A DNA stretch of 64,000 bases from Geosiphon pyriformis (Eukaryota > Glomeromycota > Glomeromycetes > Archaeosporales > Geosiphonaceae). Shown piece after piece: positions 19,331-30,781 of the stretch. Positions within the stretch are counted from its first letter, which is position 1. The number at the start of each line of letters is the position of its first letter. The notes under the pieces are model-generated. The model did not search any database. It saw only the letters and a list, made by a program, of their open reading frames with translations, and was not told the origin of the DNA. The position numbers were made by a program, and so were the translations under genes. The stretch covers positions 500,257-564,256 of the forward strand of contig JAAOMT010000303.1 in NCBI GenBank assembly GCA_016748015.1. Reading direction: 5' to 3'.

Positions 19331-21538
19331 TAAATAGTGTTGGGAATTCGGGTTTTGGGTGGGACCAGTGCCCGAATTTCACTGACGAGATCCTGATTGT
19401 TGGTGAGAAGAGCTGGGGATCAGTTGATATACAACTATTGCCGATCTTCAGTTTTGGGTAATCCTTGATCTTGGGTTCTCTGATGTCATTTGAGCTGGGT
19501 TTGTTGGTGGTGTTTGAATGGTGGGTATTTAATAGATTGCTAGTGGCTATGGTTGATATATTACTTGTGGCTGTGCCTGATAAATTGCTTGTAGCAGTGG
19601 TTGATAAACTGGAGTTTGATAGACTGGCAGTTGATAAATTGGTTGGTGCATCATAGACAGGTAAGTGGGTTGGTATTAGTCTTGATTCGGGTGATGGTTT
19701 GGAGTCTGGAACTAGTAATCGAGGTTTCTATATTGATTTTCCAATCGTGAATTGCTATAAGTATGGCAGTTGGCTCTGATGTGTCCTTGTTTACCACAGT
19801 TGTAACAGACATGCATCTCTGGCTGCCATGACTGATTGAATGACGACAATGGATGTGACTGATTTTGGAAACGATTCATGTTTCCCTGATTGTTACACCA
19901 TTGAGAAGGTTGATAAATTGTGTGATTGTTAGCTAAGTATCTCTCTAATTTCTGATTAATTGAACCACTGAATTGTTTCAATTTGGAATCCAATTCAGAT
20001 GATCCATTTATTGCTAGATTCACAGCTTGAGTGTAATTAGCTTCTAGTTCAGCTGCTTCAAAATCTCTGGCATATGTGATTGCAGTTAAAAGATTCACTG
20101 GGTGCATTGGATGTATTCATTGTAGGATGCTACTGCACAATCCTCTAATAAATTGATTTAAAATCTGTGGTACTATAAAATAGTCAGCTTGGATGGCTTG
20201 TATTTGGTGTAGATTTCTATGGAAGCATCCCAAGTAGGTAATAACTGCTTCAGTGTCTCCTTGTCTGATAGTTGTAAAGGTGTTGGCTAATTTGTTGATA
20301 TTATTATTGTTGCTAAAGTACCACAAGAATTCAGTTTTAAATCCATTAAAATTTTGGAGTTTGACAGTGAGACTTTGATACCATGCATCAGCAATATCCT
20401 GAAGAAAGTAAAAGATCACTTGCATCACTCTAGCATCATCTCAATTATTGGCTATAATGGCTTTGGCTATATCATTTAACCAGACTTGGGCATTGTCTTC
20501 TTCACTGTTGAATTTGTCAAGTTTTGTGATGGGTGCATAAGCCATTTGTTGTTGCTATGGTGGTAAAAGTTGTTGTTGTTGAGATGGTACTGGTGGCAGT
20601 TGTTGATTTTGTTGGTTCTGTGGTTGGATGGGCTGGCCAATTGGTTTAATGGGTGGTTGATTAATGATGATAACTGGAGATAAGTATTGATTAATTACTT
20701 CGGGATTTAGATTGTTCTGATTTGGTGGTGTTTGAATATTCAGAATGTCATTTTTCTGATTGTTTAAATTTGGCTGGGTTTGAAAGTTCAGAGTTTCACT
20801 TTCTGGGTTTTCTAGAATTAGATTTTGGTAAGTAAATTCATGATCCTCAGATTCTTCTTCCTCTTCTACTTCTTGTTCTCCTTCTGATTCAGTAATTTCC
20901 CACAGACTTATGGTTCTGAAATTTGGTTGAGATGGTGGTGATCAAAATCCTAATGGCGTCGGCGATCGAGATTTAAATCCTTTAAAATACTCACTGTATG
21001 GTCCTAGTAAATCCTCTTTCTTTTGTTTAGTTTGAAATAGAAAATGTCCAAATGTTGATGTCACATTTGATGCAAACACATCTATTAATGATATATTAAT
21101 GGCACTTCCAGGAGTATAGTGGTAGGATGGGTTGTTTGGTGACTCAACTCTAGTTTTTTTCTAAGTAGGTGGTTGTATCCTTTGAGGTATTACTGCTGGT
21201 GTTTGTAGTTTTCCTTTGCCTTTACTTGTGTACATAATTGGATATCTTTGCTGTGTATAGTGTTCAATTTCTTTGTTGATCTCAGTAATGATGAATGCGA
21301 AATTATGATTTGTGAGTAGGCTGGTGTTTGGAATTAATTCATTGTAAAAAGTTTCTCTCGTTGATTCAATATTTATGAATGTTCCCAACAGATAGACAAT
21401 CTTTTCATTGACATAGAAATTGAAAGCTAATTCTACTGATATGTGATTATGGATTATTCCCAAATATTGACAGTAATATTGAAATAAGAATTTCACAAAT
21501 CCTAGATGGTTTGCTCTGACATTTTCTGATTTTGCCAC
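19331..21538 (-). pseudogene. gag: Element B gag
   Basis: Starts at ATG 21536-21538 (M-A-K-S-E-N-V-R-A-N-H-L-G-F), which I recall as a common start of gag proteins in Rhizophagus-type genomes. Parts in order: an N-terminal domain (21538-21161), an acidic Glu-rich and Gln/Pro-rich linker (about 20560-20900), a retrotransposon gag core (W-Y-Q-S-L near 20385, G-D-T-E-A-V near 20255), and a zinc knuckle C-Y-N-C-G-K-Q-G-H-I-R-A-N-C near 19800. The tail repeats Q-P-x-Y-Q and Q-x-x-Y-Q (19530-19680). Stops near 21161, 20940, 20555, 20445, 20115 and 19710 break it; CAA/CGA to TAA/TGA changes are common. Longer than family A gag. Confidence 0.82.
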
Positions 21539-21581
21539 TTTTGAATGGAGTTGTTAGTACTGGTTTTCTGTAAGATTATAT

Positions 21582-21597
21582 CTCACAGGGAGCACCA
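21582..21597 (-). other. Element B primer-binding site
   Basis: Sense TGGTGCTCCCTGTGAG, 2 nt after the LTR. Identical over 16 nt to the family A site, so B and A seem to use the same tRNA primer although their LTRs are unrelated. Confidence 0.8.
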
Positions 21598-21599
21598 AA

Positions 21600-22446
21600 T
21601 GTTATGAGTGATTTCTTGGGGTCTCAAATCAAATAACAAACCTGTAACTTGGTGCTAAAAGTTATTTGCATTGATGTTAATAATCTGAAGGTATTGTATC
21701 TGAAGGTTTTAGTTTGAATTCTTTGTATAATGTATAGAGATTCAATAGTTGTTTTATCCGTAGCTTCCCAAAACTGCAATTCTGTCAATTCTTCTCTTGG
21801 CGTGATGGCTGGCAATCCTCTGGTAAGTATTTTATATCTTCTGTACATGTCCTACTCTCTTGTAGGGGTCTTTTACTAGGCAATCTTTGACGTCAGTAAT
21901 CTAGCACTTTATTCAATCAATTAGTACACAACAATAAAATAAAAAATAAAAATAAAGAAAAGAAATAAAAGAAAATAATGAATAAGCCAAGGCAGTTTTG
22001 CAAGTTAGTATCCTGTCAATAGCCATGATCAAGAGCTATTGTTCTAGTGTGTTTAAGTATCAATTACTATCAACATGAAGTTTTAATAGTGGAATTAGGT
22101 TTAAGATACCAAATAGTTATTTATTGTGTTTGGAAAGTTGTCTAGATGAAATCTAAACTGGGAGGTCTGTTTCTTTCAGCTTTTAATACTACTGCTATAT
22201 ATACATAATTAAGATTCCTCAATTCCTCCATTCTTTACAACAGGAACCCTGGAATTCCTGGAATCCTGCAATTCTTTTGAAGGGAATCCTGGAATTCTGG
22301 AATCCTGTGATTTCTCATGAGAATCCTGTAATTCCTGGAATCCTGCAATTCCTGAGAGGAATCCTGGAATTCCACATTTACTATGTCTACTTCTGATTGG
22401 CTAATAACTATGCTAATATATATTTCCTATATTTCTATGAATAACA
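21600..22446 (-). repeat. Element B 5' LTR
   Basis: 847 bp, sense TGTTATTC...CTCATAACA. Upstream of a TATA-like TATGTATATATAGC (about 22192-22206) lies a cluster of GGAATTCC/AGGATTCC units (about 22240-22375). A CCAAT-type motif lies near 22393. An in-frame stretch at 21624-21848 (M-Y-R-R-Y-K-I-L) looks like a chance frame in R/U5. Confidence 0.87.
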
Positions 22447-22450
22447 CTAC

Positions 22451-25400
22451 CAAAAGCCAGTTTTTAAAAACTCTCCAAAGTTGGAATCTCCAGAAATTGT
22501 ACAAAAATCTGGACCCTATTCTGTTGTCAAAGATCTCATAAAAACCCCAGTACACATTACCTTTGGCCAGTTAATGACCTATTCACAGTTCAGAAAAAAT
22601 CTCTGCAAATCTCTAATCTCCAAGAAAAAAACACCAAAGACCAATAAACACTCTTGCCAAGCTGGACTTGCTGATAACAGCAATGTCACTCCTCTAATTT
22701 GCAAAGCACAAGTGGCTGGTTACTTCATTGACTTGATCCTAGACAGTGGATTATCTGTTAGTGTAATTGCCAAACACATCCTTGAAGCAATTGGCAGAAA
22801 AATTGATAAGCCTTCCACCCGACCAATGACCAATGTACATGGTGACAAGAAGAAAGATCTGGGCATTGCCAAAGCTATTCCTGTCTGCATCAATAGCATC
22901 AGTATTGAAACTGACATGGAAGTTTCTGAAGTTAAAGAATACACTATCATTGTTGACAATAAGTGGCTCAAGAAAGCAAAAGTCTTACTCGATTATGAAC
23001 TTTGTGAGCTAACCATAAGATGTGGTGAAAAACTCATTGTGGTTAAATGTCACCATTGGACAACTTCTTCAGCAACCAAACAAAATCAAGAAGATGAGCA
23101 ATCAGAGGAATCAGATGATGAAGAGAGTGATAAAAAAGATGAACAAGAAGAACAAGAAAAAACTGCTGAACTTGCCTACACCACTTTTATCAACAATGGC
23201 AAGCCACTAAATAATGTTAAAGCTGATAGAAAGGGAATCATTGTGAATGGCAAGTTGATCTGCTGGCCCTATTATGATATCCTCAAAAGAACCTTTGACC
23301 AAAAACCTGGCAAGAAAGCCAAGTACTGTTATTGGTGGCATGGTCTTTATGCCTGGTGCTGGTGCAACCAACCCTTGTATTCTCCAAGTGATGAATACAA
23401 ATCATGTCTGATTTATTACAAAGATTGGGAACCAATCAGTTTGATACCTAGAGAAGAATTGAAAAAAGTCCAAAAGTTCTTTGAAAATGAACCACCTGAA
23501 ATCCAATCACTAGTTGTAGAACAAAAAGAACCCTCTCCAGAAGAAAGAAAAATAGACATTGAAAATTTGCTGGCTAGAAACAGCCCAATTATCTCAAAAG
23601 AAAGTAATACTTCTGGACAAACTCATGTGATACAACACACCATCACCACCAGAGAAACTTGCCCCATTCATCTAAAGCCATATCAATCCAATTGCCACAA
23701 TGATGAGTTCATCAAGAAAGAAATAAAATGAATGAAAGATCTTGGATTCATACAAGAAACCAAGAGTGAATGGGCTTTCTCAGTTGTAGTAGTATCCAAG
23801 AAAGGTGGAACCCTTCGCTTCTGTGTCGATTATTGCCAATTAAATGCCATCACTGAAAGAGACATGTACCTACTTCCTAAAATTGATGCAATGCTAGATC
23901 AATTCAAGAGTGCTGCTTTCTTCTCAACCATTGATCTAACTGCTGAATTTTGGCAAATAGAGATGGATCCAGAAAGTCAGAAGAAAACCACCTTCATAAC
24001 CAAGTATGGCACCTATGAATTCACAGTTATGTCTTTTGGTCTCACCAATGCCCCTCCCACCTTTTAATGCTTAATGGATAAAGTATTTGAATCAGTAAAG
24101 AAAAACTTTGTTCTGGTCTATTTGGACAATATAATGGTGTACTTGAATATTTGCAAAAGGTTTTTGATCTTCTCAGAAATACAGGTCTCAAGATCAACCC
24201 AATCAAATCTTTCTTTGAAAGACAATCCACCCAATTTTTTGGCCATCTTATTACAAAAGATGGAATCTTCTCTGATCCAGCCAAAGTGGAAAAAGTTTAG
24301 AACATAAAACAACTAATGAATGTTCATGAGTTATGTTCTTTTCTTGGTTTGGCCTCCTATTATCACAAATTTGTTAAGGATTTCTCCAAAATTGCCTCTC
24401 CATTTAATCAGCTACTCAGGAAAAATGTCAACTACCATTGGGACATACATCAGCAGAAAGCATTTGAAACCCTCAAAGAAAAATTGGTTATAGAACCTAT
24501 TCTCAAGCAACCTGATCTGGATTCACTTTTTATCCTTCACACTGATACATCTGACTATAGACTTGGTGCTGTTCTCTCACAAAAAAATGAAGATGGCAGA
24601 AAATATGCAATAGTCTATGCCAGTAGAACCCTTACACCAGCAGAAAAAAACTATTCAGTTATTGAGCAGGAATGCTTAGCAGTAGTTTGGGCTACCAGCT
24701 ACTGGGATAAGTATCTCCTTGGTGTGAAGTTTTTGGTGATAACAGATCACCAAGCTTTGGTTTGGCTGCACAACAAGAAAAGGCTAGAACATAAACGGAT
24801 AGCCCACTGGATACTCCACTTGAATGAATTTGACTATAATATTCAATACCATAAAAGAGCTAATCATCAAAATGCCAACACTCTCTCCAGACTTACCACC
24901 AAGTGACAGTACAACCTCCCATACCAAACCAACCTAATTATTAGTAATTCTCTTACAACCAAACACGATAATGGACTTGGACAACTACTTTGCCTTAATA
25001 GAATTTTTGGGTAAAAGACAATACTCACTGGAATACACTCAACAGCAAAGAGAACATTTGCACAAACTATCAAATTTTTATTTGATTCACCAGAACCAGC
25101 TATGTAAAAGAAATAAAAAAGATCCTGACTGCCCTCAAAGAGTCATCAAATTTGAAGAGAGAGAAATTGTAATATACAACATGTATATTGACCCATTAAC
25201 TGGACACTTTGGAAAAACAAAAACAATTCAGAAAACTCTAGCTCACTATTATTAGCCTATCTTGAGAAAAAACATTGCTGAATACATCAAAACCTGTGAT
25301 ATCTGCCAAAGAAAAGGAAAACCCAATTACAAAGAAAATATCCATCCAATCTCTGTTGGTCAACCCTTTGACAGAATTGGTATAGATGTTGTTAGATCTT

Positions 25401-26260
25401 TAACAATAACTCTTGATGGCAACAAATACATTATCACAGCTACCAACTATCTTACAAAGTGGGTAGAAGCAAGAGCTATTCCAGACCAAACAGCAGTCTC
25501 AATAGCCAATTTCATTTATGAAGATATCATTTGTTGCCATGGCTGCCCCAAAGAACATTTATCTGACAGAGGAAGAGCTTTTCTCAGTACACTTATTGAA
25601 GAACTTTGCAGAAAAATGGGAATACATCACAAATTTTCCTCTTTTTATCACCCCCAAACAAATGGCCTAGTAGAACGTTTTAATAGAACATTATGTGAAA
25701 CCTTAGCCAAAACCAGTGAAGAAACAAACTTATGGGACAAAGTACTGCCTTCAGCCTTGTTTGCCTATAGAACTGTGAATCATGACATAACAAGTTATAA
25801 ACCCTTTTATCTATTCTATGGACAAATGGCAACCCTACCAATAGAAACTGACATTGAGACAATACCCTTTGAACAAATAACAATAGGAAATTACAAAGAC
25901 ATTTTGCAAAGAAGACTTGTTACCATTCTTGACTCATTAGTAGAAGCACAGATAATTGCCTTTGAAAAGATAAAACAATTTCAAGAGAAGCTTAAGAAAA
26001 AGAAAACATATAAAACACTTTTCTTAAGTGTTGGTGACTTAGTTTTAGAATACCATTCAGACAGAGACAATGTCTATGGTAATAAATTCTCTAGCCAGTG
26101 GAAAGGACCCTTTATAGTCAACAAAGTTTTGAACAATGGTTCTTATATCTTACAAGATCAATATAGAACAATCTTTAATGATTGCCCTGTTCATGGCACA
26201 TGACTCAAGAAATATCACAAATGGCCTGATTGGTTACCTGTTGTGGTAATACTGACCCAA
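22451..26260 (+). pseudogene. pol: A2 pol after element B: protease, RT, RNase H, integrase
   Basis: Continuation of A2 pol. A one-base deletion lies near 22462. Protease L-I-L-D-S-G-L-S-V near 22735. A Cys-rich pre-RT segment follows near 23320-23410 (W-C-W-C-N-x-P-L-Y, C-L-I-Y-Y). CGA to TGA stops the frame at 23729. RT: F-C-V-D-Y-C-Q-L-N near 23820; CAA to TAA at 24065; YLDN instead of YLDD at 24119-24130, so the second catalytic Asp is lost. A deletion near 24150 and a TAG near 24298 follow. RNase H: H-T-D-T-S near 24540 and D-H-Q-A near 24745. Integrase: H-F-G-K zinc finger (25200-25320), core with G-I-D-V-V near 25380, S-D-R-G near 25565, H-P-Q-T-N-G-L-V-E-R-F near 25655, and WKGPF near 26100. 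TGG to TAG at 25254. Confidence 0.88.
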
Positions 26261-26979
26261 ATGATCAAAAATCAGATATAAATAAATGCACCATTCCCAA
26301 AACAGAGGTATCTTCAATTGACATGAACAATTATTTCCTAGATCAAAACATTCAAAACACTTTCTATACTCTCCATGAGTACTGGATCAAAAATTATCCA
26401 AATGCTACTCTGACCATTGAAAAACAAACCACCATAACTGATAACAATAGAGCACATACTGTTATTAAACCAAAGAAAACCACTACCAGAAGAGAAAAAA
26501 TTGGTAGCAAAATGGATAAGTATTTGCTGGAAAGCATAACAGCAGCAATACTTACACTTTCCATGACAATTGGAAAAATGATTAAGAAAATCTTGCCCAT
26601 AGACAAAAACTTGTCATATGGAAGACAACTAGAACTCTATGGTTGTCTTGGTGAAATCATAGAAGAAATGAAGCTCATGAAGAAAACAACTTCAGAGATA
26701 CAAATAGAAATTTTGGGCATTATATGTTTAGATATCCCAAGAGTTTTGACTATTGCAAGAAGAGCCAAAACTCTTATACAAAGATTTGGTCTCTTGGATA
26801 CAAAGCTTATTTCGCCTCAAGTACTATACACTCTATCCACAAAAGACTTCAACAAACTAGTTAGTTTTGAGTTAGACAAAACTCTTCAATTAGAATACCC
26901 TATAAATAGCTTGATTTTGCCAGAGCTCAATCTCTTTGGAAAGGATGATGTTATGGTTGAAACCCATAATTTTTATTAG
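26230..26979 (+). CDS. A2 third ORF, unknown function
   Basis: 249 codons open from the TTG after an in-frame TGA (26227-26229) to TAG inside the right LTR. Just upstream, ATG-GCC-TGA in the same frame (26221) stops at once, so a start at the ATG near 26323 (M-N-N-Y-F-L-D-Q-N), initiation at a non-ATG codon, or a recoding event must be assumed. It is in the -1 frame relative to pol and overlaps the last pol codons; I see no canonical slippery heptamer there. Motifs as in the A3 copy: basic Thr/Lys/Arg stretch near 26460-26500, S-I-T-A-A-I-L, M-K-L-M-K-K-T-T-S-E-I-Q, R-A-K-T-L-I-Q-R-F, acidic end before V-E-T-H-N-F-Y. It stays open in a copy whose gag and pol are wrecked. Confidence 0.75.
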   Translation: MVTCCGNTDPNDQKSDINKCTIPKTEVSSIDMNNYFLDQNIQNTFYTLHEYWIKNYPNATLTIEKQTTITDNNRAHTVIKPKKTTTRREKIGSKMDKYLLESITAAILTLSMTIGKMIKKILPIDKNLSYGRQLELYGCLGEIIEEMKLMKKTTSEIQIEILGIICLDIPRVLTIARRAKTLIQRFGLLDTKLISPQVLYTLSTKDFNKLVSFELDKTLQLEYPINSLILPELNLFGKDDVMVETHNFY

Positions 26980-27579
26980 TTATCACATGTATTAGCCACT
27001 AATGTCATATAATTAGCCACTTTATTTTTAGATAGTAATCGTTGATCTGATCATTGACCACTTTCAATAGCTATATAAGTGATAAGTTTCTTAGCTGTAG
27101 AAAATCATCTCTCAGACAAGAATCAAATAAATAAAAATAACAACTTTCATATCAATCACTCTCTTATCACTAATTTCCCTTTTCCTACCTTCAAGTATCC
27201 GAACATCTTAGAATAAAAAATTACTTGTTGGCCTTTTCCTGATGTATATAATTGTAGCATTTAAAGATTATTTGAATAAATGTGACTGAAAAGCACAAGT
27301 TGATACCTAATATTGAATTCTAAAAGCGCCAATGTGAGGCATAGAATTATATCAGTGGTGATCAATTGTTGACAGTATGGACTATCTCTCTACTTTCAAA
27401 TTCCCCAGTTACCTTTGAAAAGAATAGCAACTGAGATATTTTATGAGACTGATCTTGCACATTGAATTCATACTCATTCAATTCATTCTCTAAAGTTGAA
27501 TTCCCCTTTGAATATTTCCATCACCCTACAATCCTGTTCTTCCTTGCTATCTGTTAGCTTGTTACTCCAACCTATAACA
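26949..27579 (+). repeat. A2 right LTR (subtype I)
   Basis: 631 bp from TGTTATGG to CTATAACA. Only about two 12-bp TGATCA-type units (27035-27062). TATATAAG near 27073 and AATAAATAAAAATAAC near 27125. Its post-TATA segment (ATCATCTCTCAGACAAG) is that of A3 and A6, unlike the left LTR of A2. Confidence 0.9.
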
Positions 27580-30500
27580 GTATAATAGTCTCAATTAAAT
27601 ATGTCTGTGGTCTTGAAGATTCAGGTACTTCATGTGTGTTACCATTGCTTCTGAATGAGATGCCTCTTTCCTCCATTATCTGCATAATATTAGCTATTAA
27701 ATTAACTCCTGGCCTAGATCATTCATTAGTGGAATATTCAAGTATACTATGAGCTGACCATCTCTGTGCCTGCAAGTTGGCTAGTCTAATTTTTGTAGCC
27801 ATTCCAGCAATATCAACACTGTTCAATCTAACTAACAAATCTGTAATCTTGCTTTTCACTTGTATATCATCAATTTTGAACAAGTTATACAAGGATGAGT
27901 GATGCATGGTACTGGCTGAGAAATCTACTAAAAGTTTTGCTTTTTTCTTCATAGTGGCTGAAATCTTTGAAGTCCATTTTCTAGCCCAGCTATTAGGAAT
28001 ATGAGTCAACTGAGATCTGAATTCAATAGCTGGACTGAGTACACTGTTAAAAATGTAAATGGCCTGTTTCTCAGTTATGTGTTTTTTCTTGATGACTGCA
28101 CACACTGCTTTAATGTTAGATCCTATCATTTTTAGAACAGTTTCATTTTTCCCATCTGCTCTGATCCATACCTCCAAATATTGGGTACATGTAGATGGAT
28201 CCAACAATTTCAAGATTTGTTTGTCTGGACCAAATTTTAGTGGCTCAACCATTGAAGATCTCCCTTTGGAGGGTCTGACCACCATTGTCTCAGTCTTATC
28301 TAAGTTGATCTCAATATCCATCATTCTAAAAAAGGAGCTGGTTGTGTCTAAAATACTTTGTATTTCTTGTCTTGAGTTAGCTATCCACACTGTGTTATCG
28401 ACAAAGACAAGATGATTCACTGACACCAACAAAGATTGTGTATCCAATTGATTATTTCATTTTTTCTATGCTGCTGTCAGTTTGTATCTCTGACTATAAT
28501 TGGCTTGTTTTACTTCACACAGTAAGAGGTCATAAAAAATTCTTTACATAATTAGTGAGCTTGTTTCCTTCTGATTCAGTCCATTTTGTACTTGATATTT
28601 GTCACTTAATCCAAATTCAGTTATGATCCTGTTGCTTCTATTGTTGTGCATCAAACCAAACAGCTCAGTAAACCTATTGTTCATCTTAATTCTCTTTAGT
28701 GCAGCTTTTATGGATTTCCATCTCACTGAATCATATGCCTTTTTCATGTTCTGAAATGTAAACCAAGCCTCATTACCAAATTCTCTTGCATGTTCGACTA
28801 CAGTATTAATCACATGAATAGGCACTGCTATAGAGGTATTCTTTAATACTGAGGTATTGTAACCTTTTAGGACATTGTGAAGTTCACATGCTTTTGATAT
28901 CCTAGCAGTTAGAATCTTTGTTAAGATTTTTCTGGTGCTTTTAATGAGTGTGATTGGCCTGGTGATGTCAATATTGCCACCCTATTCTTTTGGCTTTGGA
29001 ATCAGTATAACTTGTGCTACTCTCCACTCTTCAGGCATGTTTGCAGCTTTAATACAAGCATCGAGCAACATTTTCAGTTTAGACTTGGTATTAGGCCCAG
29101 CCTTCCTCCAGAGTTCAGCTTGAATGCCTAATGAGCCAGGAGCTTTGTTATGGGATGTGTGGCTCAATATGTGTTCAAATTTCTCATTTGTTAATTCATC
29201 TATTACACCATCAAAGGCATGATCTGGAATGCTTTCAATTGGCTCAAATCTGTGTTCCCAACTTTTCTATAGGTTAGGCTTAATGCTTCTTGTTCTGGTC
29301 CACTCTTGGGCTTTTTTGTTTACTAGCTTTTTAATTTCATCAGAATCATCATGAAATTCGCCTTCTTCAATTATATGGTCTAGTACAATTCATTGTCTTT
29401 TTCTGTTCAGGATGCTTTTGATCATAGCTCTTTTGTTTAGATCAAAGTTTTGTTGTCTTCTGATAATATTGTCCACTATCTGTCTCTGTTGTTGTATCCT
29501 GATTTTAGCTTGCAGTGTTGATCTGTATTCTTTCTTAATATTAAGTAATTCCATAATTAGCTTATTTTTTGGGAGAGTCATCAGATATGCATTAACTGCC
29601 TCAGGTTTCAGCTGTTTCCATTTAGCCAACAACTGCATAACATTGTTATTATGTATATCTGCATTGTTTACTCTTAATTGTTTGATTATATTAGCAACAA
29701 TCTTAACAAGCTTGTAATCTATGCATTTTTTCTTTGTGTGTGCAGATTGGGCTTCCACTTTCCTTTTTGGTAGGCACTTAGCAGCTTGTAACACAGTCTT
29801 CTTAATTGTAAACCACATCTGGTTTAGATCATTATTGTTGTTATCTATTGATTTTCTTTGTGCTTTATTTGTTAGTTGATCAGATTCTCTAGTGTAGATT
29901 TCTCATTGGACTTCAAATGCCTTTTTAACATCAATCATAGTTGTGCTACACCTCTTTCTTCCAAATCTAGATTTTTTAGTGCCTGCCAAGATTCTATCAG
30001 ATTGGATAATTGTTACTACTGCTTTGTGATCTGTGCTAAAAGATTCATTAACATTAATCACCCTGATGTTTGTGACCAGTGAGACTGTAACTGCATCAAT
30101 AAACACATAGTCCAATCTTCTTTGTACACTATTTGATGCCCATGTCTTTTCTGGATTGTTTGTTGCATATGCCCCATGTGTATTCACTAAATTCATATGT
30201 TGTAATGTTGCAGCAGTTGGACAAGCTTTGGCCTTATTTGTAGCATATGTTTCCTTAAATGACTTGGATGACAGATCTTCATTCAAATCACCTGCTACTA
30301 TGATAATCTCCTTGTTCTGTACAATGTCTCCCAAAAGTTTCCTGATTTTTTTAGCTACTGCTCTCTCAGTAGGCAATTTGGAAGCAGACATATACAGTCC
30401 TATTATGTGCACACTAACTCTTTCTCTAAATTTTAACTCCAAATGCAACAACCTCCCATGAAACCTCTTGATTGTTTCTACATGGTGTATCCAATATTTT

Positions 30501-30781
30501 TTGACCAGTATACCAACTCCAGTTCCCATTTGTTTTTTTGTACTTGATTCTCAAAAGGCATGATATTCATCAGAACCAAAAAATACACCCTTTTTTTTTA
30601 TTGGGGTTATTTTAGTTTCTGTAACAATCACAAAGTCAAATTGTTCTTCAATAACCCAACGTAGCACCTCTTCAGCTTTACCAAGATTATTAAGCCCTCT
30701 AACATTAACAGTATCAATTTTCCAAGTGTTATTATTGGAGTAGTTCTGTTCTATGTTGGAATCAGGTATGCTATACATCAT
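27580..30781 (-). pseudogene. L1 ORF2: APE endonuclease and reverse transcriptase
   Basis: Main part of the LINE polyprotein, which nicks target DNA and copies LINE RNA at the nick. Start: ATG-ATG at 30781-30776. Endonuclease: V-N-V-R-G-L-N-N near 30710, T-E-T-K-I near 30615, G-D-L-N-E near 30285, R-L-D-Y-V-F-I-D near 30110, S-T-D-H-K-A near 30030. Linker 29900-29200. RT: A-P-G-S-L-G-I near 29140, K-K-A-Y-D-S-V near 28735, N-G-L-N-Q near 28575, and F-V-D-N-T-V-W-I near 28395, where most families have F-A-D-D, so the second Asp is lost. Thumb region to 27580, ending T-Y-L-I-E-T-I-I at the A2 LTR. Stops near 30545, 29900, 29395, 29275, 28980, 28545, 28455 and 27719 inactivate it. Confidence 0.85.

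Larger units (their letters stand above)
4652..22446 (-). mobile_element. Element B (Ty3/gypsy-type, dUTPase-bearing), nested span
   Basis: LTR retrotransposon with sense on the minus strand, inserted in A2 pol. The flanks are CCAC (4648-4651) and CTAC (22447-22450), a 4-bp duplication with one C-to-T change. Without A3 (11109-18870) it is about 10 kb. The LTRs are both 847 bp. The order in sense is LTR, primer-binding site, gag with zinc knuckle, protease region, Cys-rich zinc cluster, dUTPase, RT, RNase H, integrase, an extra C-terminal coding region, polypurine tract, LTR. RT before integrase places it in the Ty3/gypsy group. All coding parts carry stops, so this copy is dead. Confidence 0.85.
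2235..27579 (+). mobile_element. Element A2 (Ty3/gypsy family A), nested span, chimeric
   Basis: Family A copy in + orientation inside L1, itself split by element B at 4652-22446. Without B it is about 7.5 kb. Its LTRs differ in kind: the left one (2235-2899) has the R-region variant of A4 and A7, the right one (26949-27579) that of A3 and A6. The flanks are ATAC on the left and GTAT on the right, so no direct target duplication, and L1 coding sequence is missing between the flanks. I infer recombination between two A copies once present in L1. Confidence 0.85.

Noticed and set aside
2231-27583. ATAC / GTAT at the ends of A2 as a target duplication
   Set aside because: They are reverse complements, not direct repeats, and the flanking L1 sequence is not continuous.
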